Shown in pieces: positions 1 through 6,870 of a DNA stretch of 15,082 bases. Each line of letters begins with the position of its first letter. Position 1 is the stretch's first letter. A model generated the notes under the pieces. The model ran no database searches and had not been told where the DNA came from. It saw only the letters and a list, made by a program, of their open reading frames with translations. The DNA is taken from NCBI GenBank assembly GCA_046260215.1, contig JBHEPQ010000096.1, positions 1 to 15,082 of the forward strand. Direction: 5' to 3'. The translations under genes were made by a program, and so were the position numbers. This stretch comes from Chromatocurvus sp046260215. GTDB lineage: Bacteria > Pseudomonadota > Gammaproteobacteria > Pseudomonadales > Halieaceae.

Positions 1-63
1 GCCTCACGGCCAGCCCCTCGACGCGGCGGATAAGATAAACGGAACAACGCAGGAGTAACGACA

Positions 64-1314
64 ATGGATCTTGGTATTTCGCAGGAAATGGCACCGCTGC
101 TCGAGAAAGTCAAGCGCTTCATCAGTGAGCACATCGACCCGGTCGAAGCAGAGTATCTGGCGGAGATCGGCGTGGGCGACCGCTGGAAGCTCACCGGGCG
201 CCAGGTGGATATCATGCAGGGCCTCAAGCGTCGCGCCCGGGAGCAGGGCTTGTGGAATTTCTTTCTGACCGACGGCGATGGCGGTTCCGGGTTGACCACA
301 GTGGAGTACGCCTATCTTGCCGAGGAAATGGGCAAGTCGCATATCGCCGCGGAGGTATTCAACTGCGCGGCGCCGGACACGGGCAACATGGAGGTGTTGC
401 ACAAATACGGCAGTGAAGCCCAGAAAAAGGAATGGCTTGAGCCCCTTCTGGCGGGCGAGATACGCTCTGCCTATGCCATGACGGAGCCGGGCGTGGCATC
501 GTCGGACGCGACCAACATCAGCACGAGTGCGGTGCTGGACGGCGACGAGTGGGTCATCAACGGTGAGAAGCACTGGATATCCGGTGCCGGTGACTCGCGC
601 TGCAGGATCATGATTGTCATGGTCAAGACCGACCCCGAGGCGCCCAAGCATCAGCAGCAGTCGCAGATTCTGGTGCCCATGGACAATCCGGGTGTCGAGA
701 TCGTCCGTCCCATGCAGGTGTTTTCCATGGACGACGCCCCGCACGGCCACATGCATCTGCGCTTCAACAACGCACGGGTGCCGAAGGACAACATCATTCT
801 GGGCGCGGGTCGCGGCTTCGAGATTTCCCAGGGACGCCTCGGTCCCGGCCGCATACACCACTGCATGCGTGCCCTGGGCGCGGCGGAAAAGGCACTGCGG
901 CTGATGTGTGAGCGCGCCACCACGCGGATCGCCTTCGGCAAACCCCTGGCGCGCCTGGGCGGCAATATCGATATAGTCGCCAACGCACGCATGGATATCG
1001 AGCAGGCACGCCTGCTGACGCTGAAGGCGGCCTGGATGATGGATAACGTGGATCCGCGTGAGGCGCGTGTCTGGATCTCCATGATCAAGACCGCGGTTCC
1101 CAACGTCGCCATTCGCATTGTCGATGAGGCAATCCAGATGTTCGGCGGCCTCGGCGTCTCACAGGATACGCCGCTGGCTGGCATGTATATGGCGCAGCGC
1201 ACACTGCGGCTCGCCGACGGTCCGGATGCCGTGCACCGGATGGTCGTGGGGCGCAGCGAATTGAAAAAATACGCCGGTCAGCAGGATGTGAATGCGACGT
1301 TCCGGGATGGCTGA
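64..1314 (+). CDS. Acyl-CoA dehydrogenase, ACAD11-like
   Basis: Predicted FAD-dependent acyl-CoA dehydrogenase (416 aa) that introduces the 2,3-double bond into an acyl-CoA, the first step of beta-oxidation. Visible motifs are the flavin/substrate loop YAMTEPGVASSDATN (about 137-151), the strand segment INGEKHWISGAG (165-176), the RxxFGKPLA helix start (288-296) and QMFGGLGVSQDTPLA (358-372). The loop RLADGPDAVHR (382-392) aligns with the YEGT loop of medium-chain dehydrogenases, so Asp385 should take the place of the usual catalytic Glu, as in the ACAD10/11 group. The length is typical of the family without the kinase-like N-terminal domain of ACAD11. The ATG start has AGGAG at 51-55, 8 nt upstream. 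It is the first gene of an apparent operon with a MaoC hydratase, an SDR and a thiolase, and the operon may begin left of the window. The family call is firm; chain length or substrate class cannot be read from the sequence. Confidence 0.93.
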   Translation: MDLGISQEMAPLLEKVKRFISEHIDPVEAEYLAEIGVGDRWKLTGRQVDIMQGLKRRAREQGLWNFFLTDGDGGSGLTTVEYAYLAEEMGKSHIAAEVFNCAAPDTGNMEVLHKYGSEAQKKEWLEPLLAGEIRSAYAMTEPGVASSDATNISTSAVLDGDEWVINGEKHWISGAGDSRCRIMIVMVKTDPEAPKHQQQSQILVPMDNPGVEIVRPMQVFSMDDAPHGHMHLRFNNARVPKDNIILGAGRGFEISQGRLGPGRIHHCMRALGAAEKALRLMCERATTRIAFGKPLARLGGNIDIVANARMDIEQARLLTLKAAWMMDNVDPREARVWISMIKTAVPNVAIRIVDEAIQMFGGLGVSQDTPLAGMYMAQRTLRLADGPDAVHRMVVGRSELKKYAGQQDVNATFRDG

Positions 1315-1386
1315 GAGTAACGCCAGGCATTCTTGCAAGCCCTGCAGGCCACACAAAGAACGAACGCAACCACGGAGATAAGCACA

Positions 1387-1851
1387 ATGGCGTCAAAAAT
1401 CGTGTCCAAGGCGGATATGCTGAACCAGAAGGGGCTGAAGTTTCCGCCGGGCCCCTGGTCAACCCTTGACCAGGATCGCATCAATACCTTCGCTGACTGC
1501 ACGGAAGACCACCAGTTCATTCACGTGGATGAGGAACGCGCCGCGCAGACACCTTTCGGCGGTACCATTGCCCACGGATTCCTGACGCTGTCGATGCTGG
1601 TGAAGATGAGTGAGGAGCACGGCGTGTTTCCAGAAAATACGGTCATGGGTATCAACTACGGCTTCGACAAGGTGCGCTTTCTGGCACCGGTGCGTGCCGG
1701 CAAACGGGTTCGCCTGCACACTGAGATACTCGATGTCACGCAGAAAGACGACAAGCGCTTCCTGATCAAGTCTGCGGTGACGGTAGAGATCGAGGGAGAG
1801 GAGACGCCCGCGCTGGCGGCGGAATGGTTATCAATGGTTATCAGCGCCTGA
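1387..1851 (+). CDS. MaoC-like (R)-specific enoyl-CoA hydratase
   Basis: Single hotdog-domain protein of 154 aa, predicted to hydrate trans-2-enoyl-CoA to a 3-hydroxyacyl-CoA. The hydratase-2 motif is present: Asp41 and His46 in ADCTEDHQFIH (36-46), followed by GGTIAHGFLTLSML (58-71). These residues match the Asp/His pair used by PhaJ and MFE-2 hydratases, which make the (3R) isomer. The length fits a homodimeric PhaJ/MaoC protein rather than the double-hotdog eukaryotic form. The reading frame is open back to 1333, but the ATG at 1387 is preferred because GGAG lies at 1374-1377, 9 nt upstream, and the preceding 18 codons look non-conserved. It sits 72 bp after the acyl-CoA dehydrogenase and 70 bp before the SDR gene, as expected for consecutive steps of one pathway. 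The substrate is unknown. Confidence 0.9.
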   Translation: MASKIVSKADMLNQKGLKFPPGPWSTLDQDRINTFADCTEDHQFIHVDEERAAQTPFGGTIAHGFLTLSMLVKMSEEHGVFPENTVMGINYGFDKVRFLAPVRAGKRVRLHTEILDVTQKDDKRFLIKSAVTVEIEGEETPALAAEWLSMVISA

Positions 1852-1921
1852 TGCAGGCGACTGGTGACAACGGTAGGTCTATACACAACGGAAATATGCA
1901 CAACGAAAAAAGGAAGCAGAA

Positions 1922-2842
1922 ATGACGATTCGATACGATGGGAAAGTGGCAATCGTGACAGGAGCGGGTCAGGGGCTGGGACGCTGCCACGCGCTCGAGC
2001 TGGCCAAACGTGGTGCAAAGGTTGTGGTGAACGACCTTGGGGGCGCGAAGGACGGCACCGGTGGCTCCAGCCAGGCGGCGCAGGCTGTAGTAGCGGAAAT
2101 CGAGTCCGCCGGTGGCGAGGCCATTGCCAATGGGGCCAACGTGGCGAAGGAGAATGAAGTCGAGAGCATGGTGCGGCAGGTGATGGACCAGTGGGGTCGT
2201 ATCGATATTCTGGTCAACAACGCCGGAATCCTGCGCGACAAGAGCTTCAGCAAGGGCACCATGGAGGACTTCAGACTGGTAGTCGATGTGCACCTGATGG
2301 GCACGGTGTATTGCACGAAGGCGGTGTGGGATATCATGAAAGGACAGGAATACGGGCGCATTGTCGTGACCACGTCGTCGTCGGGCCTTTACGGCAATTT
2401 CGGGCAGACCAACTACGGCGCTGCCAAGATGGGTGTGGTCGGGCTGATGAACACGCTGGTCCAGGAAGGTGCCAAGTACAATATTCGCGTCAACGCGCTT
2501 GCGCCGACGGCGGGCACGCGCATGACCGAGGGCCTGATTCCGGAAAAGGCGTTTGAATTGCTGACCCCGGAAACCGTGACCCCCGCCGTACTCTTTCTGG
2601 TGGGCGAGGACGCGCCGACGCACACGATACTGGGCGCCGGTGCCGGGAGCTTTGCCGTGTCCCGCATCGTAGAGAGCGATGGACTGTGGCTGTCGCCGGA
2701 CGAACAGACACCGGAAGGCATTGCCGCACACTGGGAGGCGATTGCGTCGACTGAGGGTGAACGCGCGCTCAAAGCGGGCTTCGAGCAGACCGGGAAAATG
2801 ATCGGCAAGGCCGCAGAAGGTCTCGGCGTCAAACTGGACTGA
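1922..2842 (+). CDS. SDR oxidoreductase, MFE-2 type (3R)-hydroxyacyl-CoA dehydrogenase
   Basis: Classical short-chain dehydrogenase/reductase of 306 aa, probably oxidising (3R)-hydroxyacyl-CoA to 3-ketoacyl-CoA with NAD(+). The cofactor motif TGAGQGLG is at 13-20, NNAG at 99-102 and the active-site block SSSGLYGNFGQTNYGAAK at 152-169, with Tyr165 and Lys169 and the catalytic Ser at about 152. The segments NDLGGAKDGTG (37-47) and GILRDKSF (102-109), and a total length near 305 aa, are characteristic of the N-terminal domain of peroxisomal multifunctional enzyme 2 (HSD17B4). They separate it from FabG-type reductases of about 245 aa. The ATG start is supported by AGGA at 1911-1914. Its neighbours supply the hydratase before it and the thiolase after it. 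Activity on a steroid or other polycyclic substrate is possible but cannot be shown from sequence. Confidence 0.92.
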   Translation: MTIRYDGKVAIVTGAGQGLGRCHALELAKRGAKVVVNDLGGAKDGTGGSSQAAQAVVAEIESAGGEAIANGANVAKENEVESMVRQVMDQWGRIDILVNNAGILRDKSFSKGTMEDFRLVVDVHLMGTVYCTKAVWDIMKGQEYGRIVVTTSSSGLYGNFGQTNYGAAKMGVVGLMNTLVQEGAKYNIRVNALAPTAGTRMTEGLIPEKAFELLTPETVTPAVLFLVGEDAPTHTILGAGAGSFAVSRIVESDGLWLSPDEQTPEGIAAHWEAIASTEGERALKAGFEQTGKMIGKAAEGLGVKLD

Positions 2843-2847
2843 AACAG

Positions 2848-2991
2848 GCCGGCGGCGACGTCGCTGCACACGTCGCCGCAAATATTGTCACAAACACTGT
2901 CGCAAACATCGCCGCTAAAACCGCCGCTGATATCGCCGTCAACATCGCCTCTAACATCGTCGCTAACATCGTCGCTAACATCGTAACAACA
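2848..2991. repeat. Imperfect 12-bp tandem repeat in intercistronic spacer
   Basis: The spacer between the SDR and thiolase genes is built from about eleven or twelve consecutive 12-bp units with consensus ATCGTCGCTAAC. Two adjacent copies are identical (2956-2967, 2968-2979). The units starting at 2944, 2932, 2920, 2908, 2896, 2884, 2872 and 2860 differ progressively, and those at 2848 and 2980 are barely recognisable. Because 12 is a multiple of 3, every frame encodes a four-residue periodicity; one + frame reads as repeated Ala-Asn-Ile-Val-like units. The array ends where the thiolase ribosome binding site (AGGAG, 2991-2995) begins. It probably arose by slipped-strand duplication; no function is evident. 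Confidence 0.9.
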
Positions 2992-3001
2992 GGAGAACAT
3001 C

Positions 3002-4180
3002 ATGAGAGAAGCTGTCATTGTATCGACCGCCCGCACGCCGATCGGCAAGGCCTACCGCGGTGGGTTCAATAATCTCCCGGGGCCGACGCTGGGTGCCGCC
3101 TCTGTGGCCGAGGCGGTGCGCCGCGCCGGTATTGACCCGACACAGGTCGAAGATGTGATCATGGGTTGTGCGCTGCAGCAGGGGTCGACGGGACAGAACG
3201 TGGCCCGCCAGATTGCACTGCGCGCCGGGCTTCCGGTGACTGTGCCCGGGATGACCCTGGATCGACAGTGCTCCTCGGGCCTGATGGCCGTGGCCACGGC
3301 CGCGAAACAGATCATGCATGACGGCATGTCCTGTGCTGTCGGGGGAGGCCTGGAGTCGATTTCGCTGGTGCAGAACGAGCACATGAACGTGCATCGCATG
3401 GTGGACGATGAGCTGGTGTCCATGCATCCCGATATCCACATGCCAATGCTGCAGACGGCAGAAATCGTGGCAAAACGCTACGGTATTTCCCGCGAGCAGA
3501 TGGATGAATATGGCCTTCAGTCACAGCAGCGCACGGCGGCGGCCTACGAGGCCGGTCACTTTGATGCTGAACTGACGCCGGTCACCTGCAAGCGCATTGT
3601 GTGGAACAAGGAAACCGGGGAACAGTCAGAGGCGGAGGCGACGGTGTCGGCGGATGAAGGCCTTCGGGCCACCACGCCGGAGGCCCTCGCCGGACTGAAA
3701 ACCGTTATCGAGGGCGGAACCATCACGGCGGGCAACGCATCGCAGCTCTCCGATGGCGCCTCGGCACAGGTGCTCATGGAGGCGAAAGAAGCAGAGCGGC
3801 TGGGACTGAGTCCGCTGGGCTACTATCGCGGCATTGCCGTTGCCGGCTGTGAGCCGGATGAAATGGGTATAGGCCCGGTATTTGCTGTGCCAAAGCTGCT
3901 CAGGCAGCACGGTCTGTCGGTCGACGATATCGGGCTCTGGGAGCTGAACGAGGCTTTTGCCGTGCAGGTAATCTACTGCCGAGACCAGCTGGGGATCGAC
4001 AACGAGCGACTGAATGTCAACGGGGGCGCGATATCAGTCGGCCATCCCTATGGCATGAGCGGTTCACGGATGGTCGGGCATGCCCTGATCGAGGGCAGGC
4101 GTCGCGGTGTCAGGTATGTCGTGGTCACCATGTGCGTTGGCGGTGGCATGGGCGCTGCCGGCCTTTTCGAGGTGGCCTGA
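3002..4180 (+). CDS. Thiolase (acetyl-CoA acyltransferase family)
   Basis: Thiolase-superfamily protein of 392 aa, the normal bacterial length. It should cleave 3-ketoacyl-CoA to acetyl-CoA and a shortened acyl-CoA, or run the reverse condensation. The nucleophilic Cys90 lies in LDRQCSSGLMAV (86-97), NEAF at 316-319, His348 in GGAISVGHPYGMSG (341-354) and the acid/base Cys378 in CVGGGMGAAG (378-387), so the full catalytic set is present. GHPYG replaces the commoner GHPIG or GHPLG and may reflect a subfamily. The ATG has AGGAG at 2991-2995, 6 nt upstream. It is the last gene of the dehydrogenase-hydratase-SDR-thiolase series and is followed by an intrinsic terminator. Degradative thiolase is more likely than biosynthetic because of its partners. 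Confidence 0.95.
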   Translation: MREAVIVSTARTPIGKAYRGGFNNLPGPTLGAASVAEAVRRAGIDPTQVEDVIMGCALQQGSTGQNVARQIALRAGLPVTVPGMTLDRQCSSGLMAVATAAKQIMHDGMSCAVGGGLESISLVQNEHMNVHRMVDDELVSMHPDIHMPMLQTAEIVAKRYGISREQMDEYGLQSQQRTAAAYEAGHFDAELTPVTCKRIVWNKETGEQSEAEATVSADEGLRATTPEALAGLKTVIEGGTITAGNASQLSDGASAQVLMEAKEAERLGLSPLGYYRGIAVAGCEPDEMGIGPVFAVPKLLRQHGLSVDDIGLWELNEAFAVQVIYCRDQLGIDNERLNVNGGAISVGHPYGMSGSRMVGHALIEGRRRGVRYVVVTMCVGGGMGAAGLFEVA

Positions 4181-4199
4181 GTCAGGACGGAGCGACCGG

Positions 4200-4222
4200 C
4201 GGCGCAATGAGGCGCCGTTTTT
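4200..4222 (+). terminator. Rho-independent terminator after the thiolase gene
   Basis: Perfect 6-bp inverted repeat, CGGCGC (4200-4205) and GCGCCG (4212-4217), around the six-base loop AATGAG, followed directly by five T (4218-4222). It starts 20 bp after the thiolase stop codon and ends 35 bp before the next gene, so it should close the first transcription unit, at least partly. Confidence 0.82.
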
Positions 4223-4257
4223 AATGCAACGATAGCGCGATGGCGCAGGGGAATACG

Positions 4258-5238
4258 ATGAAAGCGTTGGTGTGCAGGGAACATGGCGGACCCGAAAAAC
4301 TGGATCTGGTAGCGGACTGGCCGGAGCCTGCGCTCGGTGAGCACGATGTGATGATCGATGTAAAAGCGGCCGGCCTGAATTTCCCCGATGTGCTGATTAT
4401 CCAGGGCAAGTACCAGATTCAGCCGGACCTGCCGTTTATTCCGGGCGGTGAGTGCGCCGGAGTCGTCAGCGCGGTGGGCGATAAGGTGACCCGGTTTGCG
4501 GTCGGTGACGACGTTATTTCCATGGCTGGTGTGGGCGCGTTCTGCGGTCGTGTCGCGGTCAACGAAAATGGCGTATTCCGCAAGCCCGACGCGCTCAGCC
4601 ATATACAGGCGGCCGGTATTTCCGTGACCTATTTCACCTCCTATCATGCGTTGAAGCAGCGCGCCAACCTGCAGCCCGGCGAGACCCTGCTGGTGCTCGG
4701 CGCTGCCGGTGGCGTCGGTGCCACGGCGGTGGAGCTGGGCAAGCATATGGGTGCGCGGGTGATTGCGGCGGCAAGCAGCGACGAAAAGCTCGAGCTGTGT
4801 CGCAAGCTGGGTGCTGACGAGGTCATCAACTACAGCGAGGTCGGTGTCAAGGACGCCATCAAGTCACTGACCGGTGGCAAGGGCGTGGATGTGGTGTATG
4901 ACCCTGTAGGCGGTGATTTTTCGGAGCCGGCGATCCGTGGCATGGCCTGGAAGGGGCGCTACCTGGTCATCGGGTTCGCCAGCGGTCCGATCCCGAGTAT
5001 TCCGCTCAACCTGACACTACTGAAGGGCTGCTCCATCATGGGGGTGTTCTGGGGGCGTTTCACCAGTGAGGAACCGGAGGAAAACCTGCGCAACATCGAG
5101 GAACTCTGGGCGATGTTCGAGTCCGGCGAGCTGTCGCCGGTAATCACGGATATTTATGCGATTGAAGACTACAGACAGGCCTATGCTTGCATGATCGAGC
5201 GCCGTGCCCGGGGCAAGGTCATACTGACAATGGATTGA
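4258..5238 (+). CDS. Zinc-free MDR family NADPH:quinone oxidoreductase-like protein
   Basis: Medium-chain dehydrogenase/reductase of 326 aa in the quinone oxidoreductase branch, predicted to use NADPH on a quinone, enone or enoyl thioester. The N-terminal catalytic domain begins MKALVCREHG and carries AGLNFPDVLIIQGKY (38-52). The nucleotide site is LGAAGGVGATAVELGK (147-162), followed by YDPVGGD (214-220). The cysteine ligands of zinc alcohol dehydrogenases are absent, as expected for this branch. The ATG at 4258 is preferred to the one at 4240 because AGGGGA lies at 4247-4252, 5 nt upstream, and because family members start at this residue. It begins 35 bp after the terminator and is followed 31 bp later by the iron-type alcohol dehydrogenase. 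The substrate is unknown; an enoyl-CoA reductase role is an alternative. Confidence 0.9.
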   Translation: MKALVCREHGGPEKLDLVADWPEPALGEHDVMIDVKAAGLNFPDVLIIQGKYQIQPDLPFIPGGECAGVVSAVGDKVTRFAVGDDVISMAGVGAFCGRVAVNENGVFRKPDALSHIQAAGISVTYFTSYHALKQRANLQPGETLLVLGAAGGVGATAVELGKHMGARVIAAASSDEKLELCRKLGADEVINYSEVGVKDAIKSLTGGKGVDVVYDPVGGDFSEPAIRGMAWKGRYLVIGFASGPIPSIPLNLTLLKGCSIMGVFWGRFTSEEPEENLRNIEELWAMFESGELSPVITDIYAIEDYRQAYACMIERRARGKVILTMD

Positions 5239-5269
5239 CACGCAATGAACTGACACGGGGAAACGGACG

Positions 5270-6436
5270 ATGACAGCCTACACCTTCAATACCGTCGGAC
5301 GGATTGTTAGCGGCCCGGGGGCCGCACTCGAGCTTGAAAGCCTCTGCGTACCGCTGGGTATCCGGCGTCCGCTTCTGGTGACCGATCCGGGTCTTGTGGC
5401 TATCGGATTGGTGTCGCCGCTGCAGCAGGCGCTTGAGACGGCGGGTCTTGAGGTCGTGCTGTTCGACCAGGGGCGCGAGGATCCGCCGGAGTCCGTGGTC
5501 GAGGCGGCGGCAGGCCTTGCCCGCGAGCAGGACGCGGACGCTGTCATTGGCGTGGGCGGCGGCAGCTCCATGGATGTGGCCAAAATCGTCGCCGCCCTGC
5601 TGGACGGTCGCCAGCCGCTGGCTGACATGTACGGCGTCGAGCAGGTGCGCGGCGGGCGACTGCCGCTGATTCTCGTTCCGACCACCGCGGGCACGGGATC
5701 CGAGGTAACGCCGGTGGCGGTGCTGACAACGGGTGAGACCACGAAGGCCGGTGTTTCATCGCCGGTGCTGTTGCCCGATGTCGCCGTGCTCGATCCCGAC
5801 CTGACACTGGGACTGCCGCCTGCCGTGACCGCGATGACCGGCGTTGACGCCATGGTGCACGCCATTGAGGCCTACACGTCCCGGCACAAGAAGAATCCCA
5901 TTTCGGATAATCTCGCACGCAGTGCCCTGTCGCTGCTGGCGCGCAATATTCGAACGGCGGTCCACGACGGGGGTAATCGTGAAGCCCGAGCTGCGATGCT
6001 GCTCGGTGCCATGCAGGCCGGTCAGGCCTTCGCCAATGCGCCGGTGGCCGCGGTGCACGCGCTGGCCTACCCATTGGGCGGCCACTATCACATCCCCCAC
6101 GGCCTGAGTAATTCCCTGGTGCTGCCCAGCGTGCTGGACTTCAATGCGTCAGTGGCCAGTCACCTGTATGCGGAACTGGCCGAGCTGGTCGTGGGCAGTC
6201 CGCTCGCCGGCAGTGATGAGGCGAAAACCAGAGCGCTTATCGATGCCCTTCGGGAGCTGATCACTGATGTGGAGCTGCCGGCTACACTGTCTGCGGCCGG
6301 TGTGCGTGCCGATGATATAGACAGACTGGCAGAGGACGCCATGCTGCAGCAGCGTCTTCTTGTGAATAACCCCCGGGAGGTATTGCTGGACGATGCGCGC
6401 ACTATCTACCGGTCGGCTTACGGGTCGGCAGCATGA
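5270..6436 (+). CDS. Iron-containing (group III) alcohol dehydrogenase
   Basis: NAD(P)-dependent, metal-requiring alcohol dehydrogenase of 388 aa, interconverting a primary alcohol or hydroxyacid and its aldehyde or ketone. The nucleotide-binding glycine motif is GVGGGSSMDVAK (94-105), with VPTTAGTGSEVTP at 136-148. The four metal ligands of the family are present: Asp193 and His197 in GVDAMVHAIEAY (191-202), and His263 and His277 in the block from AVHALAYPLGG to IPHGLS (261-280). The length is that of the FucO/AdhB/EutG family. The ATG at 5270 has GGGGA at 5257-5261. It lies 31 bp after the quinone oxidoreductase gene and overlaps the thioesterase gene by four bases, indicating co-translation. 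Which alcohol it uses cannot be told. Confidence 0.94.
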   Translation: MTAYTFNTVGRIVSGPGAALELESLCVPLGIRRPLLVTDPGLVAIGLVSPLQQALETAGLEVVLFDQGREDPPESVVEAAAGLAREQDADAVIGVGGGSSMDVAKIVAALLDGRQPLADMYGVEQVRGGRLPLILVPTTAGTGSEVTPVAVLTTGETTKAGVSSPVLLPDVAVLDPDLTLGLPPAVTAMTGVDAMVHAIEAYTSRHKKNPISDNLARSALSLLARNIRTAVHDGGNREARAAMLLGAMQAGQAFANAPVAAVHALAYPLGGHYHIPHGLSNSLVLPSVLDFNASVASHLYAELAELVVGSPLAGSDEAKTRALIDALRELITDVELPATLSAAGVRADDIDRLAEDAMLQQRLLVNNPREVLLDDARTIYRSAYGSAA

Positions 6437-6870
6437 CCCGTGAGGCCGCTGTGCCGCGCAGTGGCTACCGGTTTTTTTATCCACTGGAGACGCGCTGGTC
6501 GGATAATGACATTTACGGTCACATTAACAACGTCGTGTATTACTCGTACATCGACTCCGCGGTCAATCGCTTTCTGATTGAAGAGGGTGGCCTGGATATC
6601 ACAAGCGGCGATATCGTGGGCTTTGTGGTCAGCTCGGGTTGTGACTACCTGAAGCCCGCTGCTTATCCCGATGCACTGGAGGCTGGTCTGCGCGTCGATC
6701 ACCTGGGGAACAGTTCGGTGCGCTATGGCGTGGGTATCTTCCTGCGGGGCGAGAACCTGCCCTGCGCCCAGGGCTTCTCGGTGCACGTTTTTGTCGCGAG
6801 GCCCGATGACCGGCCCATCCCGCTGCCCGACAGGCTGCGCCGGGCACTGCAAACCCTGCTACCGGGTTGA
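6433..6870 (+). CDS. Hotdog-fold acyl-CoA thioesterase (4HBT family)
   Basis: Small hotdog protein of 145 aa, predicted to hydrolyse acyl-CoA to free acid and CoA. The family signature RWSDNDIYGHINNVVYYSY lies at 21-39, with the candidate catalytic acid Asp24 or Asp26 and His30/Asn33 of the GHINN turn. This resembles YbgC/FcbC and YciA-like 4-hydroxybenzoyl-CoA thioesterases. The start codon overlaps the alcohol dehydrogenase stop (ATGA at 6433-6436) with no strong ribosome binding site of its own, so it is probably translationally coupled. Its last 12 bp overlap the 3' end of the convergent MFS gene. It may release CoA from dead-end acyl-CoA intermediates of the neighbouring pathway; the true substrate is unknown. 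Confidence 0.9.
   Translation: MTREAAVPRSGYRFFYPLETRWSDNDIYGHINNVVYYSYIDSAVNRFLIEEGGLDITSGDIVGFVVSSGCDYLKPAAYPDALEAGLRVDHLGNSSVRYGVGIFLRGENLPCAQGFSVHVFVARPDDRPIPLPDRLRRALQTLLPG

Noticed and set aside
4..861. 285-codon minus-strand open frame opposite the acyl-CoA dehydrogenase gene
   Set aside because: No recognisable domain and an unlikely composition; the + strand gene is clearly real.
1866..1905. Three ACAACG copies (1867, 1885, 1900) before the SDR gene as an operator
   Set aside because: Spacing is irregular (18 and 15 bp) and similar A/C-rich tracts precede several genes here, so it is probably only low-structure leader sequence.
1841..2881. Long open frame (346 codons) on the minus strand opposite the SDR gene
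   Set aside because: It is an antisense shadow of a GC-rich gene; the product is Arg/His-rich with no family motif, and the + strand SDR has all catalytic residues.
2848..2991. CRISPR array
   Set aside because: Units are 12 bp, contiguous and without spacers; no cas genes are near.
2413..3048. Minus-strand frame whose N-terminal part is an Asp/Val/Ser-rich four-residue repeat
   Set aside because: The periodicity comes from the 12-bp DNA repeat; the remainder is an SDR shadow, and it has no ribosome binding site or known fold.
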